This document shows positions 35,048 to 47,480 of a stretch of DNA of 64,000 nt, one piece after another; the first letter of the stretch is position 1; each line of letters opens with the position of its first letter. The notes under the pieces are model-generated. The model did no database searches. It was not told where the DNA came from and saw only the letters and a list, made by a program, of their open reading frames with translations. This DNA comes from Tipula vernalis (Eukaryota > Arthropoda > Insecta > Diptera > Tipulidae), in the NCBI GenBank assembly GCA_958295665.1, contig OY282558.1, forward strand, positions 355,191,448-355,255,447, written 5' to 3'. The position numbers and the translations under genes are program-made.

Positions 35048-35670
35048 TATATGCAGATATTACACACCTAGAAGAGAACCTTGGCAAGGCTTTGACTTTC
35101 AAGTCAGATAGTCGCATTTATTTATTTTTTTTTCTTAAAATATTGACTTTTTTTAATTTTTTTATTTTTATTATTATGTATGTTACAATGCCAAAATGGC
35201 CAAACTATACCCGTAATTCCATCGCTTATCTGAGACTTCAATCTAAGCGGAATGATCGGGCGATTCATTTACTGTGCACGCTGTACGAAAAAATTGCATT
35301 ATATCAAGAATTTTGCATAAAATGCAAACATGCATCGACAGTGGGTCGGGGGTCCTGTCGTACCGTTTGAAGCGATTAAAAATTCGTGAAACGAAGCGTT
35401 TTATGTAAAAAAACAGGAAATACATTCATCTATGTATTTACTGACAAATTCAAATTCTAATGTTCCTAGCGGCAAATATACCACTTTAAGAGATAAACAA
35501 CTTCGACTTCAAAGATTTGATGTTTATATTAATTCCCACCTCATCTTCCATAATCTGCTACGAATGAGCTTTAGCTCAAAGTATATTGTGTAAGTGGGGT
35601 TGGTTTACCTTTGTAAATTTGTTGTAAATAAGTAAATAAATAAAAATGAATAAAAATTAATAAAAAATAA

Positions 35671-35710
<40 letters not shown>

Positions 35711-35716
<6 letters not shown>

Positions 35717-35721
35717 CTAAT
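35711..35721. repeat. Putative 11-bp target-site duplication, right
   Basis: AAGAACCTAAT after the A run; identical to 33848-33858. Confidence 0.6.
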
Positions 35722-38700
35722 CATTGCTGTTAGTTCCACCACAAAGTGCACTCTGAAATCGCCGACCAACCTGAAGTCCAACTTTACATTCAATCCTCTG
35801 ACGATGTCCGAAAAATCGTAATGTTGGAGAACTTTATCTTGGCCACAGGTACCTGAATTTATTTTTGACATTTCTTGTTAACTGTCGTAGTTGTTGTGAA
35901 ATAAGTTAGGCCAATCAGAAAAGTCGTCAAATAAACGAATACCAAAATGCTCGTGACAGTGCTCAGAAGTTTCGAGCCGGCACTAAATATTTTAAGTAAA
36001 TATTCCTTATTATTTACATGATTCACCCCAGGAGAAATATGTTTTTTTATATTGGTATGGAGGGGAAAAAATTACCAGAAAGGTAAGAACATTTTATGTC
36101 CATCAAGTTCTTCTGTTGCGAAATTACCAAAAAAGTTATTGACAACTGTTTTTGAGTATGCGCCATTAAAGTAATTTGGTTGGTAGTATATAACAAAAAT
36201 GACATTAACAAAATATTCAAACTGTACGTTTTTTTATATAAATAATTCACCAACCACTTCAGTATCATAATGAAATGATGAAAGTAACGGCTTGGTTTTT
36301 CTTTGGTATATATGATACGCAATTATTTCTTATTGTTTTCTAGGCATTTTCTAATTGAGATACCGCTTTTATGTTAATTTCAAAAGATGCTTTTCGCTAC
36401 GAAATATCCGAAGCTATAAAAAACAAAAAATTGATTTTTTTTGAGTTACCGCTTTCTTATTTAGCACGGGAGAGTTTTCCTCTCAAAATATTGAGTAGTT
36501 CCTTTTGATGGCCCAAGAACAACCACTTTCACAAAATTGGGCAACGTAGAGCTGTATATAGGTCGTACAAACCAATGGCATCTAAACCGATATAACGGCA
36601 TCGCATCTTTCATTTGTTTCGATTACATTTTATATTACTACTTTGTTCAACATTTATATTTCTTTCAACATTTATATTTCTTCTATCGGAGCAAAAACAG
36701 TAATGAGTTCCATCATGTCTACCATGTCATTCAACTTCTGTTGTTTTACATTTTATGTTAAAATTCTAAATATCTTGAGGCCAGGCAAATGTAATCAAGT
36801 CCACCAAGCTAATGTAAATCCTTACTTGTTAGTTTACTTTGGAATTTGGTTTGCCTATATGTTTTGCTATTTGGACAAAATGTGACGTATCCGTTGAAAG
36901 TCAAATAAAATACATAATTATTGTTGTAATACCGTTACATATCGGCAGCTTTTTAGAATTCTTCAATTTTCAACTTATTTTGGGATAATTTTAAATATTT
37001 TTATTTAATTAGAGTTACATCGTTTCTTATTTTTGTAAATTCAAGCCGAATTTGAAATCATAAATCCTAATTTTTAATATTAAAATTAAACCAATTTAAA
37101 AAAATTAACAAAATCGGAATTTCAAAATTTAATATCTAAGTTTGAATCAAATTTTCAACTCACGAAAGTTGTTTAGTTTTTTTCTCATGTCTCTAAATAT
37201 CTAAATATTATTTAGAAATGTACAAATGTTATTCCTAAATATTATTAAAGAAATACGAAAGTTTCATGTGAAATTAAATTTTGGTCGGACAAAAGCTAGA
37301 TTCTGGAATATGTATTGCCAAAATTAAATTCAAAGTACTAAAAATAACCACTGTTAAGCTTAAACATTTGTTGTTGAAATAAAAATCTGTCGAAAAGGCA
37401 AAACCAAAATTAAACAATATCCAGCTACAGAAATCTAACAAGTTCAGCATAAATGTTCATCATTATGATAGTTTTCTTAAAATATGGTATAATTCAAAAT
37501 GATGATATTTGTAGTGCTTTACATTTTCGGTGGAACCAACGTTATAGGATAATATAGTTTAGCCTAAAATATTCTTAAGTCTGAAACCCAGCAACTTCCA
37601 GTCTACCAAATTGATGCATGATTTAATAAAAACAGATACTTTTAGGTACTGGCTTTAACTGTAGAATCTTTTATAAAGACTTCTGAACAAATTTTGGTTT
37701 GATGTAGATCATCAAACATATCGCAACATTTGTAAATTTATTGTTGGTACCACAAAATTCAATCAGCAGTCTTAACCCATTCATACCCGAACTATTTTCT
37801 AGTTGCACATATTACTCAAATATTTGTTTTTAAAAAAATAATCTAGAAAAGGACAATTTAAACGTCTTGCCAAAGAACCGCAGAGGTCAGTATGGAATAT
37901 CACACATTGGGAAGAAGCAACAACAAAATTTGTGTATTAGGAAAAGTAAAATGGTTTTTTGGTTCAAAATCACTTATTTATATAATTCATAATTCCATTA
38001 AAGAAAAAAAATATTTTAACCAGAAATCAGTTTGCACATTGTGAAGCCAACTTTGAGTGCTTAGCCCCAATAGCATTTCTAATGGTTGGAAAATTATTAT
38101 CTGACATCCTAATCCTTCAGATAGTGTACAAATACTTATCGGCTTGAGGTCTGTTAACCCCATTATATTCCAAAGTATTTTGTATCATACGCAAACCAGG
38201 TATCTTAAGCCATAAGAATACACCAAACTAACTCAAAAATTTAAAAATGTAACGAAACTTGTTGATCTAAATACCTGTATACCGCGCTAATAGACAAACT
38301 TAAAGAATCGAAGGTTGAAAGCAAAAGTTTTTCTTTTAAATAAAAATAATAATAAGTGTGTTTTGCAATGTAAACGTATTTGTAAGAAAAAAAATTATTA
38401 TCAAAAGGTTATTGAAATTGCAGTATTAGTAAGATAGGCGTAAATCTGCCAAAAAATCGAGATTTGTAACCGACCAAAAGTTTTTCTATAGACGGATGCA
38501 TTTTGTTGGACGAATCGAACAACTTGACATAAGAGAAATCAATCGATTGCGTCACAAATTGATTTTTTTGGTGAATCGAAAACGACAAATAAAATATATT
38601 CTCCCTTTTTTCAGTGGTTAGCCTTGGTTCCAGTGGCGTAACTACAAATTTCGCCCCCCCCCCTTCGCAATATTTTTTTGGGCCACTAGAAATGCCCCTT

Positions 38701-38790
38701 GTAAACATGAACAAGTAAAGCGTTTAGTGAAAAATTTTAAACCTATTGTCCAGTCTTGCATTAATTAAAAGTATCTGTTTTCGAGAGTAG
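35722..38790. other. AT-rich region, no supported gene
   Basis: Several open frames of 74-101 codons on either strand (for example 36047-36322 minus, 36643-36885 plus, 38409-38714 minus) have no recognised motif. Near 38631 the word CAGTGGCGTAACT resembles a frequent transposon terminus but has no partner that I can find. Confidence 0.35.
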
Positions 38791-38799
38791 ATGACAAGA

Positions 38800-40570
38800 A
38801 ATATGTTGCAACTCAATGCTCTGATGATTTCTAAATATATCGATAAAGCATCACAAATTTCAAATAATTTGTAAAATATCAAGGGTTCCGAAATAATCTA
38901 AAAAATGTCGAATTTTCAGAATATTTTGAATATTCTTGAAAGTCCTCAAATATCGAATTATCCGTAAGATTTGTTAAAATAATTGTATAAGCATAAAATA
39001 TGTATTTTCAAAAAAATCAATTAGTTTTAGGTTTGATAATTAATTTAAACAAGTTTAGGATTTAACTTAATTAATTTTGATCCTTTTTCATATGTACATT
39101 TAGATTTTTGCTAAAATGTTTTATGTATTTGCACAAAATGAAGAACTTTTAATTTTATAAGCTTTCAATTATGAAAGATTTTTTAACCAAACAATTTTGC
39201 TCAGAAATATGATTTTACAAAGGGTGAAGAAATTTTGGCTAAAATTTAGAATATTTATTCTCAAAGTTAATCATCAATCATCAAAAGCTATCAGTTTTAA
39301 GAGGTTTTCAAACCAGACCATTTTACTATAAAATTTGTTATTCACGGTATTTTAGGATACATTTAGAATATATGTGTTCATTGAGCTTTAAGCTTCTTAA
39401 TTAATTAATGCCATTTGGGTTTGAACTTAATTTCTGGTTTTTGTTAAAATGTTTTATGAGCAAAAATGTCAACAACTATTAGTTTTAAGGGCTTCCAAAT
39501 AGAAAAGCTTTTTGAACCAAACCATTTTACTCAGAAATTCGATTTTACAAAGGGTAACGGAATTTACGGATAATTTAGAATATTTTTCCTCGTTGTCATT
39601 TATCAAGAGCTTTTAGTCAAACCAAACCATTTAACTAGGAAACTTGGTATTATAATATAAGTTTTCGCTTATCGAAGGTTTTTGTATCAAATCATTATAC
39701 TCAGAAATTTGGTACTAAAAATGGTGAAGGAATTTAATAAATTTAGAATATTTGTTTTCATTAAGATTTAAGCTTGACAAATAATTTATACCTTTTTAGT
39801 TTGCACTTAAAATGTTTGAGCTTTTTAATAATTTCAGATTATTAATAAAATATTTGATGTGCATAAATTATGTATTTGAAGATATTTCCAAGAACTTTAG
39901 TTTTAACAGCTTTCACTTTTCGCAATTGTTTAAACAAACCATTTTACTTTGAAATTTCATTTTACAAATGTTGACGGAATTAGGGGTAGGATTTAGAATA
40001 TTTGTGCTCAATATGAATTATTAACAGGTTTTAGTTTTAAGAGCTTTTCAATTATTTTCAGATATTTTGGGATTCATTAAGGGTGTTTGTTTTTAATCAG
40101 CTTTAAGCTTGATAATTTATTTATACATTCTCAACAAAATGTTTGATCAGCAAATGTTTTAAGAGCCTACGCTTATCGAAGCTTTTGAGCTCAAATCATT
40201 TTACACAGAAAATTGATTTGATATTACAAAGGGACATACATCTATTATTTAAGAAATAAATCAGAATATTTGTCCTCAACGTAAATATCCTGCATCCAAA
40301 ATGTGTTTCCATTTTCGAATCGAAACCAATTGTTTTATTCAGATTAAATTTTGTGGACATATTCAAGCCATCATTCAAAAGTAGATTAAACAGAACTTGA
40401 GTCATTTGAATTGAAAATAAAATGAAAATCTTGCAACTCTATATGCTATGACAAGTTTTAAATATATCGATTAAGCATCACAAATTACGAATATAATCTA
40501 AAAATATCAAGGTATCTTGAATATTCTTGAAAGTTCTCAAAAATCAAATTATCCGTAAGTATGTAAAACC
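38800..40570. repeat. Old tandem array with flanking direct repeats
   Basis: A motif built on AACCAAACCATTTTACTCAGAAATT followed by TTTTACAAAGGGTGAAGGAATTT (split here for readability) recurs at about 39189, 39312, 39517, 39623, 39689, 39932 and 40190, with GAATATTTGTTCTCATT and TTTAAGCTT words between. A segment of about 160 bp at about 38802-38965 (TTGCAACTC..AAATATATCGAT.AAGCATCACAAATT) recurs at about 40432-40560, in the same orientation. The copies are well diverged, with no coding. Confidence 0.65.
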
Positions 40571-41160
40571 AAAGGAAATCCTATACTGCCATGTACAGTG
40601 TAAATAACCTGAACATTTTCGAATAATTTTGAATAATATACAGGAGATCGGAGAAATATCGAAGTTTTGGCATAATCTCAAAAAATATTTTAAGTATCAC
40701 CATAATGTGTAACTCTGCAAGTTCTTACAATTCAAAGCTAAGCGCAGAATTGCCTTACAAAACTCGAATAAATTCGAAAACCTTTAAAAATCTCGAATAC
40801 TCCCGGGAATGTCGAAAAACTTAAGAAATCTAGAATAAACCGCACGGAACAATCTCGATTACTCTAGAAAAATTCGAAAAATCTCTATATTATGTGAATG
40901 TCGATTGACCTCGACCAATTTCAATAATACCGAAAAATCTGGATGTTAATTAATAATACCGCAAAGACTGTAAACATCTAGAAAACGAAAATTTGGAAAA
41001 ATTCCGAAAATTCGTGTAAATTTGGAAATATTTGTCAAGTTCAATTGGATCATAATGGGTAATTTTTTAAATATCGAACAATCATATTCTTCGAATAGGC
41101 TCTAAAATTCTCGAATAACATCGAACTATCAAATACATTCCGTTTACTAGAGAAACTATA
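40571..41160. repeat. Short diverged CGAA/TCGAA-rich array
   Basis: Words such as AATCTCGAA, GTCGAAAAAC and AATTCGAAAAATC recur at irregular spacing of about 25-40 bases, probably the relic of a minisatellite continuing from the block to the left. Confidence 0.5.
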
Positions 41161-44100
41161 AGTCGAATGAACGCTAATTGATTATAGAAACTGACTGGTT
41201 TGGCTCAAGTGAGAGAAACAAGAATTTATTTTCAGTCACGGTTATGTATTTTTCTAGTTTATTCTTGATTTTTATGAACAACAGAATGATAAATCGCAAG
41301 CGCCTTTTTTCAAATCAAATTTAACAAATGTTTTGTTGCCAAATCAAATTTAACCTTTTCTAATCAAAACTTGATTTGTAGAAGGTTTAATTTGTTTGAC
41401 TTAAGCCTCTAATTGATTTGTAAAAAGTTGAATTTTGATAAATGGAAAAGGGGTAAAGTTGGGGTTACGCAAAACGCAAAAACCGTTGTCTTTTGATGAC
41501 GAAAGCTTGGATTTCAAACGAGTTTTGGTAATTTTCTTGTAAACCTAAATATCGGTCAGAACCTAAAGCCATTTATATTTCCATCCAGTCAGAACCGAGA
41601 AGAAATGGTTGATCCTGTCTTAAGAACGATTTCTTCTTTTTCCAAAAATTAGACCACGGACATTTTCAAAAATTGCCTAGAAATGTCCCGTTCTGGAAAT
41701 TTGCACTTTAAACTTAATTTGAGCTATTTAATCTTAAATTTGAAATAATAAAGAAAATCTCGTGGGCCCCAATAACTGTGGGCCCCTGCTTGGTTGTATT
41801 CTCTCTGTTGTCCCGATTTTTTTTAACCTATATATATCGCAGGGCCACCGTATTTAAGTTCCATATTTTGCTGGCTTGGGCGGAATACCATATACTGGGT
41901 GAATTTCGCATTTCCTCTCTATGGGAACTATGGGAAAGGCTGTTAGAGCACGAAATATTTGTTTTTTTTTTTTTTTTTTTTCAAAAAAGAAAAATTTGTA
42001 TGTAAGAAAGGGTAAGGTCTAGTAGGCAGACCTAATCGTGGACAAGACGTATAGAAACAGAACCTTCTAGAGTATAGAGCCATAATCTTAATGACGTATT
42101 TTTTAGAAGCTTTTTTAGTGGTATAACTTTTCACTGATTTCCATAGGAATCCATAGTAAAAATGCTGTTTTTTAGCTTCAATTTTTTCAATGAAAAAAGC
42201 AAAAATATTATAAAACGTTTATATAAAAGTTGTCTACATATCTTTAAGAACAATATACAAGAAGGCCATATTGGTATTAAGTAAATATTAATTGCAGAAA
42301 TATTAAAATTAAATTATTTCTAAAATATTTTTATTGAACTTTCATTTTGAAAAATACATTAAAGTTGGCTCTGACAAATTAAAATAATATTTGCTAAATT
42401 TATCTTTAGTTTTACTAGTATACGTAAGATGTCTAAAATGTTAACAGAAAAATACGAAAAAAGTTGTTTATTCACAAAATTATCACACGTTCTTAATATT
42501 TTGGGAATTTGTTTTGCTTTTCCTACAATTTTTGAACTTGAAATTTCCCCAGGTGGTAATTTTTGGTACGATTTTTCCAAATTTTTACGGCCATCACTGC
42601 CATCTATGTAATGTATATTGACTTAATGAGCAAACGAATCATAGTTAGCTTTTATTTCAATTTGACCAGAATGCTGTTGTTATGAAATTTTTTTTATATT
42701 TTGGTTAAATAAATCAATTATTAAAAGAAAATGAAAACGATTTACCTAAACGACATTCATGTATGTTGAAATTCAAACATTTATGAAAGTATGTATTTCA
42801 GAAATCATAATTAAGAATTTGTAACGTTTTCATTTACAAATTTGTCTTAGGAAAAAAAGTGATTTCCCATATGTTTTGTGTGTTTTACTATGAAAAGTTC
42901 CGTTTTTTCCTCGTTTCTAATTCCCTTATAAAAGCTCAGATTTTTTGATTATGACTCTATAAAATACAGGGTGCTCTGATAGAAATCGTTGTTTTTTGTT
43001 TTTTTTTCATACTTAACGATTTTTTCTTTTTTTTTTTGAGACCAAATCTAAAAGAAAGCGTTGATTTAAGAATTCATGACATTTTATAGAGGTTTTTTTT
43101 ATAATTGTATCGTACGGTTTCATCCTGAAGTAGTGTAAGTTTCAATGGGCTGAAGGTGTTTGGTAATATGTTAGATTGTATGGTACTGAAAAGATAGATT
43201 GGATGGTACTGATACTATTCATTTATTTTAAACAATCCAGAATAAGCGATAGCCACTTATTTCGAGGAGAAATTGGTTTACCTTAGTAAATGTGAAATAT
43301 TTTGCTCGTATTTGATGTTTCGAAATCATCCATAAAGCCAGAATCGATAAAATAAAGAACGAAAGCCTAAATTAAAACATACATTAGGTTTGCAGTTAAC
43401 AAACGAAATAAATCAAACACAGTATATGACGTCATTACTCAGGATTACGAATAAACAATTAATATAATTTAATTGATCGTTTAAACTTACGATCTTTAAA
43501 TTATACACCGGTGATAGCGTTTTATATGAAAAATTTCATTTCAATTCAAATAGCCCTCTTAGTTTTAACAGTAAATCAATAAAAAAGCCACCAATGTGTT
43601 TGTAATTTCCATAGCTGTTTAAGGGCTTTATTGATAGCTTCTTCAGATTTTCATTTGACACATTTTTTTACAACATTTAACACCCTTCCGGAAGTGCCTG
43701 GCCAAATATTAGGTGCTAATTTTTTTTGTGTTCTATTGAGGGCTGAAAAACATGTGTGGTAAGTTTCAAAGTGTACCACTTTTGCTTTCTTAAATGTACA
43801 CTGGATTCAAAACAAAATATTTTATACTTTAACTACCGAAAATTGAGTATGAAGCCTGGCTCTCATTAAGGCAACCAAATGCAAAACGGGAAACCGGCAT
43901 TTAAAACCGTCAAACCAAATTTTTCGCAGTTGCTTCACATTGCAATATGAAAATTATTAACAAATAGTTCAAATCTATGTATAAGTTCCACCTTGTTCTA
44001 AGAAAATTTCATTAAAATGAATTTAGTTTCATTCAAAAAATCCAATTTTTTTTCCCCAGCCATCAAGCAAAAATCCGTTAATAAAATTTTCTACGGATAA

Positions 44101-45700
44101 CATGGAACATTCGAACTGTTAATAATTTCGATATTGAAAATCAAACAATTTCGTCAATCATTTGATTTGACGTTTTGAAGTGCCGGTTTGCCGTTTGTCC
44201 ATGGACAATGCCTTTAGTCAGTTACTTGAATTCAAGTAACTTGGACCTACTTGACCAATATGAACGTGTTATTTTGCTTGAATTCAAGTTAATTTTACTT
44301 GACTAATTTTACTTTACTTTAATTTACCAAAATGGTGATGTTAACATTTTTGACATCTCTGATCAATTTACCAATCTTATGAAGGGAACATCGACTTAAC
44401 TTTTCGATTTAAACAAATACTTGTTTAAATTAACTTCGTTGAGCGCAAATGTGATTTTTCCCAACATGAAATAATTCGGTTTAAATTTATTTGTACTGAC
44501 GAAATATTAACTTTTCTTATCTCCGTTCGTGTTTTTATATGATAAGACCAAGTCCATTTTCTCAATATAGGTACTCGGTTTTTTTATGAATACCGAAACA
44601 TTAACCTTACCAAATTTCTATACGTATATATCCGGATTGTTACATAAAAATCGTTTTATGTATTCTGTTATAGTATTTTGTCCTTAGTAAAACATTTATT
44701 TGTAAGTTATCGTTAAATTAAAAAAATTTCAACAAATCAGCTCCTGATGCTGATCTGTATTATCTCGTCTAATTTAGAAATGTCACTCTCGAAATCAGCT
44801 AAACTTCTAGGATACGGAGTAAAATCTTTCTTCACATATCTGCATTCGAAATTCCATAGCCCTAGAAACAACCTCGCTTTTTCTTCAGAAGTGATGTGTG
44901 TCGTTAGCGAAGAAATCTTTGAACTTAGTAGATCCATTTTGAAAATTTTAAATTTTAACATTTGGATTTGTTTCGTTGCTTCAAAAATATAGTCGTATAA
45001 AATTTTAAGATTTTAGAAAACAAATTCTAAGATGTTGGCCATTGTTAAATTTAATTTTGTTATTTCCTTCTTAAGTCAAACAATATTTTAAAAAGTTCCT
45101 GTAATTTCTTGTTTGATATGAAAAAGACAAATTTATCGATAATTGTAAACACGTTTTGGCTAGCGCCAATTCTGTTCATAATAATATGTTTAACAGCTCT
45201 ACTTCTCTGTTTTAAAGTATCTTCTTAGTTGTTGAAAAAATATTTTTTAACAAATTAGAATTTATAATATTTACACAAAATTTTAAGAGCAGGAAGGGTT
45301 TACTAAAAATAAGTAAGTCTCACAAGTGTTACGTGGTAAAAATAGTTTTTTTTGTGAGATGTCAATGCGTAATGAAAATCGTATACGTAATAAATCAAAA
45401 CTTTAAAAAATTTTAATGTCTACATCGTTTACATTGTTGCCGTCATTTTTTAAATTGTCTACATACATTGGCCACACGAGTAGAAGTAACACTAGACGAA
45501 CACTAGAAGTATATTAGTATTTACGAACAGTAATTCAACGAAACCGACTAATAGACAGAATTCTATTTATTTAATTAGAATTCAATCCAGTTTCGAACTG
45601 ATGAGCTTATGATTATGAAAAAATCAATTTTCTCATCAGGCCGCGGCGACTGGACTGACTATACCACAATCTACATTCTATAAAGAATGTGCTGTTCGTT
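41161..45700. other. AT-rich region without supported genes
   Basis: Contains poly-T runs (for example about 41959-41981) and a perfect 20-base palindrome at 44221-44240. A minus-strand frame of 74 codons (44737-44961) matches nothing I recognise. Confidence 0.35.
44221..44240. repeat. Perfect 20-base palindrome
   Basis: GTTACTTGAA followed by its exact reverse complement. Related ACTTGAATTCAAGT-like words recur about 55 bases later. Confidence 0.8.
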
Positions 45701-45729
45701 AAGTACTAGCGAATCATCTCTTACAATCA

Positions 45730-46131
45730 TCATCTCTTACAATCTTCAGAACATATTAAAATCATATAATGTGGTAAATTTTTTACGATCTTTGTCGATT
45801 TTAGTGTCATTTTGAGGAGGAACCTGGGCAGATATGAATAGTATCTTACCAATGGTGGGCGCTGAGGAGGATGATGATGGAGCCGAAGAAGTTCTGAATC
45901 TGCTTTACTTGTATGGCTGAAGATTTCCGAATAGAAAAGGTTACACCTCTTATTTGTGCATGGATCGTTGGTGAGGTACCATATACAATTCTGTGGGTTA
46001 CAAGCCCCTGAGATTAGGTTCAGATACCGGAATACTGCAAAGATCAATGGAGCTTTTTTTCTAAAATGGCATCGACATTGTTGAGTTTTTGTTGGGTGTT
46101 GAGTCCGCGTGTGTTCCAAGTGAAAAAACAA
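45730..46131 (-). pseudogene. Apurinic-type endonuclease fragment of a non-LTR-like element
   Basis: On the minus strand, starting near 46120, a frame reads FTWNTRGLNTQQKLNNVDAI followed by LEKKLH and a stop. The T-W-N-x-R-G-L opening is the first strand of apurinic-type endonucleases in LINEs. Further along, GLVTHRIVYGTSPTIHAQIR and a Ser/Pro-rich stretch (SAPSSSSSAPTIGKILF) sit where such enzymes have their middle strands and the IPP.SS loop, but frames change. A 133-codon frame spans the region in another phase and is probably incidental. The OTU fragment lies about 600 bases upstream on the same strand. Family is inferred from short motifs only. Confidence 0.42.
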
Positions 46132-46526
46132 AAGGTGGATATAATGGAGGTGTGAGAATTGGTGGTTTTATTGGTTGTGGCATTTCAATGAGCATATAAT
46201 GGTTTTCGGTTGAATATATGTTGCGAGAAACATGTTTGGTGATACTGATTGCAAAGAAATTTTGGGAGGGTTAGTGACCTAATTGTGGAGTGACTTAACG
46301 ACAGAAAATGCTGACATAGTGTGTCTCGATATAGAGTAAATTAATTTGATCTAAAACAAAACTCATCTAATTTTGAGTACCTACATAACGCTTTAACCAG
46401 ACATCTTTACGTAGATCGGATAGATACCCGGTGAATGTAAAGATATAGTATATGGAGTTGGTGATTGGAAAATATTAAAATTACTTAAATGATAGTATAG
46501 GGTAAATTAGAATTAGACAGAATTTC

Positions 46527-46800
46527 TTACTTGGTTATTAATGGATTTTCACTTAATTTTGAAATAAGATCTGGATCATATACCAGTTGACAGGAATTTG
46601 ATGTAGTGAGAATAAAATCATTTATATTTGTATTTGATTGGGTAAAGTTAACTACATCATATCGAAGTTCATTAGATAAATAGGAAGTATAGTGTAAGGG
46701 TCCTTCACACGTAACTGGTGAAGAATTGTTTGGAACAAGCAATTTCCATCTCCTGGAATTAGATGTACATATATCCATTGGTACTATACATATATGTGGA
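46527..46800 (-). pseudogene. OTU-type cysteine protease domain fragment, copy 2
   Basis: The minus-strand frame from about 46790 reads QWIYVHLIPGDGNCLFQTIL, then HQLRVKDPYT, containing the canonical OTU catalytic word D-G-N-C-L-F. After a frameshift near 46680 the protein continues in the frame of 46527-46778 with YLSNELRYDVVNFTQSNTNI, the next conserved helix of OTU domains (LR..VV.F/Y). The catalytic His region is not recognisable. The downstream endonuclease fragment on the same strand and the matching arrangement at 32.6-33.9 kb suggest one mobile-element family. OTU domains are known in some transposable elements such as certain Helitron relatives; the class here is unresolved. Confidence 0.6.
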
Positions 46801-47478
46801 GATCAGATTAAGTATTATAAAATGTAGATATGTACAGAAATAGATGTTAATTTACATACTATATATCTATATTTAGGTTATAAACTGAATTTATATTTAT
46901 AGATTTTATTGAGTAAATTATTTGGTCACAACACGATGGTAAAAAATTTTATGGTTGGAAAGTCAAAATAAACTAAAGCTTTTTGAAATACAAATGGAAA
47001 AATGTTGTATGATGAGTATTTTTAATGTTTTGGTCATGTCGATTGATTGTGTTCATGCCATGTTATGGTTGAGAGGAAAGAGTTCGTCGATAAACATTAT
47101 TGATTTATTAATGGGTAAGGGATATATAGAGAAGGAACTGAATATGAGCGTTTACGATAAGGTATTTGATAACTTATTTTCATCTTGTTTTGGGATGATG
47201 AAGTCGAATAGTAGAAATTTATTATATGGATACCTTCTGATATTACGATAGTACAGTGTAATATTATTATATGTCAATTACATACAAAAATATTGTGTTT
47301 TTAGGAGGCAAAGAATTAATGTATAGGAATATTTCCTGAATAGGTATTAGTTAAACACCTTTGTCGTATACTTAGAATAAAGTAGTTATTAGAACTACAG
47401 ACTGTTGATTTTAAATAAACCTAAATTTATAATTGAATTAGATTCTTTCAGTAAATAATGCATTATAATTAGTGTATG
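46801..47478. other. Unassigned stretch with a 98-codon frame
   Basis: A plus-strand frame at 46955-47251 has no family resemblance that I can name and no clear start context. Otherwise AT-rich. Confidence 0.3.
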
Positions 47479-47480
47479 TA

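Larger units (their letters stand above)
33859..35710 (+). mobile_element. Poly-A retroposon interrupted by a mariner element
   Basis: Bounded by AAGAACCTAAT on both sides and ending in GTAAATAAGTAAATAAATAAA-type sequence plus an uninterrupted run of about 40 A (35673-35712), as expected for a target-primed insertion of a LINE or SINE. Removing the nested mariner (33998-35047) leaves about 800 bp with no protein frame I recognise, so it may be a 5'-truncated LINE 3' end or a SINE-like RNA copy. The last A residues overlap the duplication, so the exact right edge is ambiguous. Confidence 0.55.

Noticed and set aside
35605..35871. 88-codon minus-strand frame with a poly-Phe tract
   Set aside because: The Phe run is the 40-base A tract of the retroposon read backwards.
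38625..38700. CAGTGGCGTAACT plus a C run, resembling a common transposon terminus
   Set aside because: No matching opposite end or flanking duplication was found, so no element can be delimited.
44737..44992. Overlapping frames of 74 and 81 codons on opposite strands
   Set aside because: No motif, splice context or composition contrast; cannot be told from chance in AT-rich DNA.
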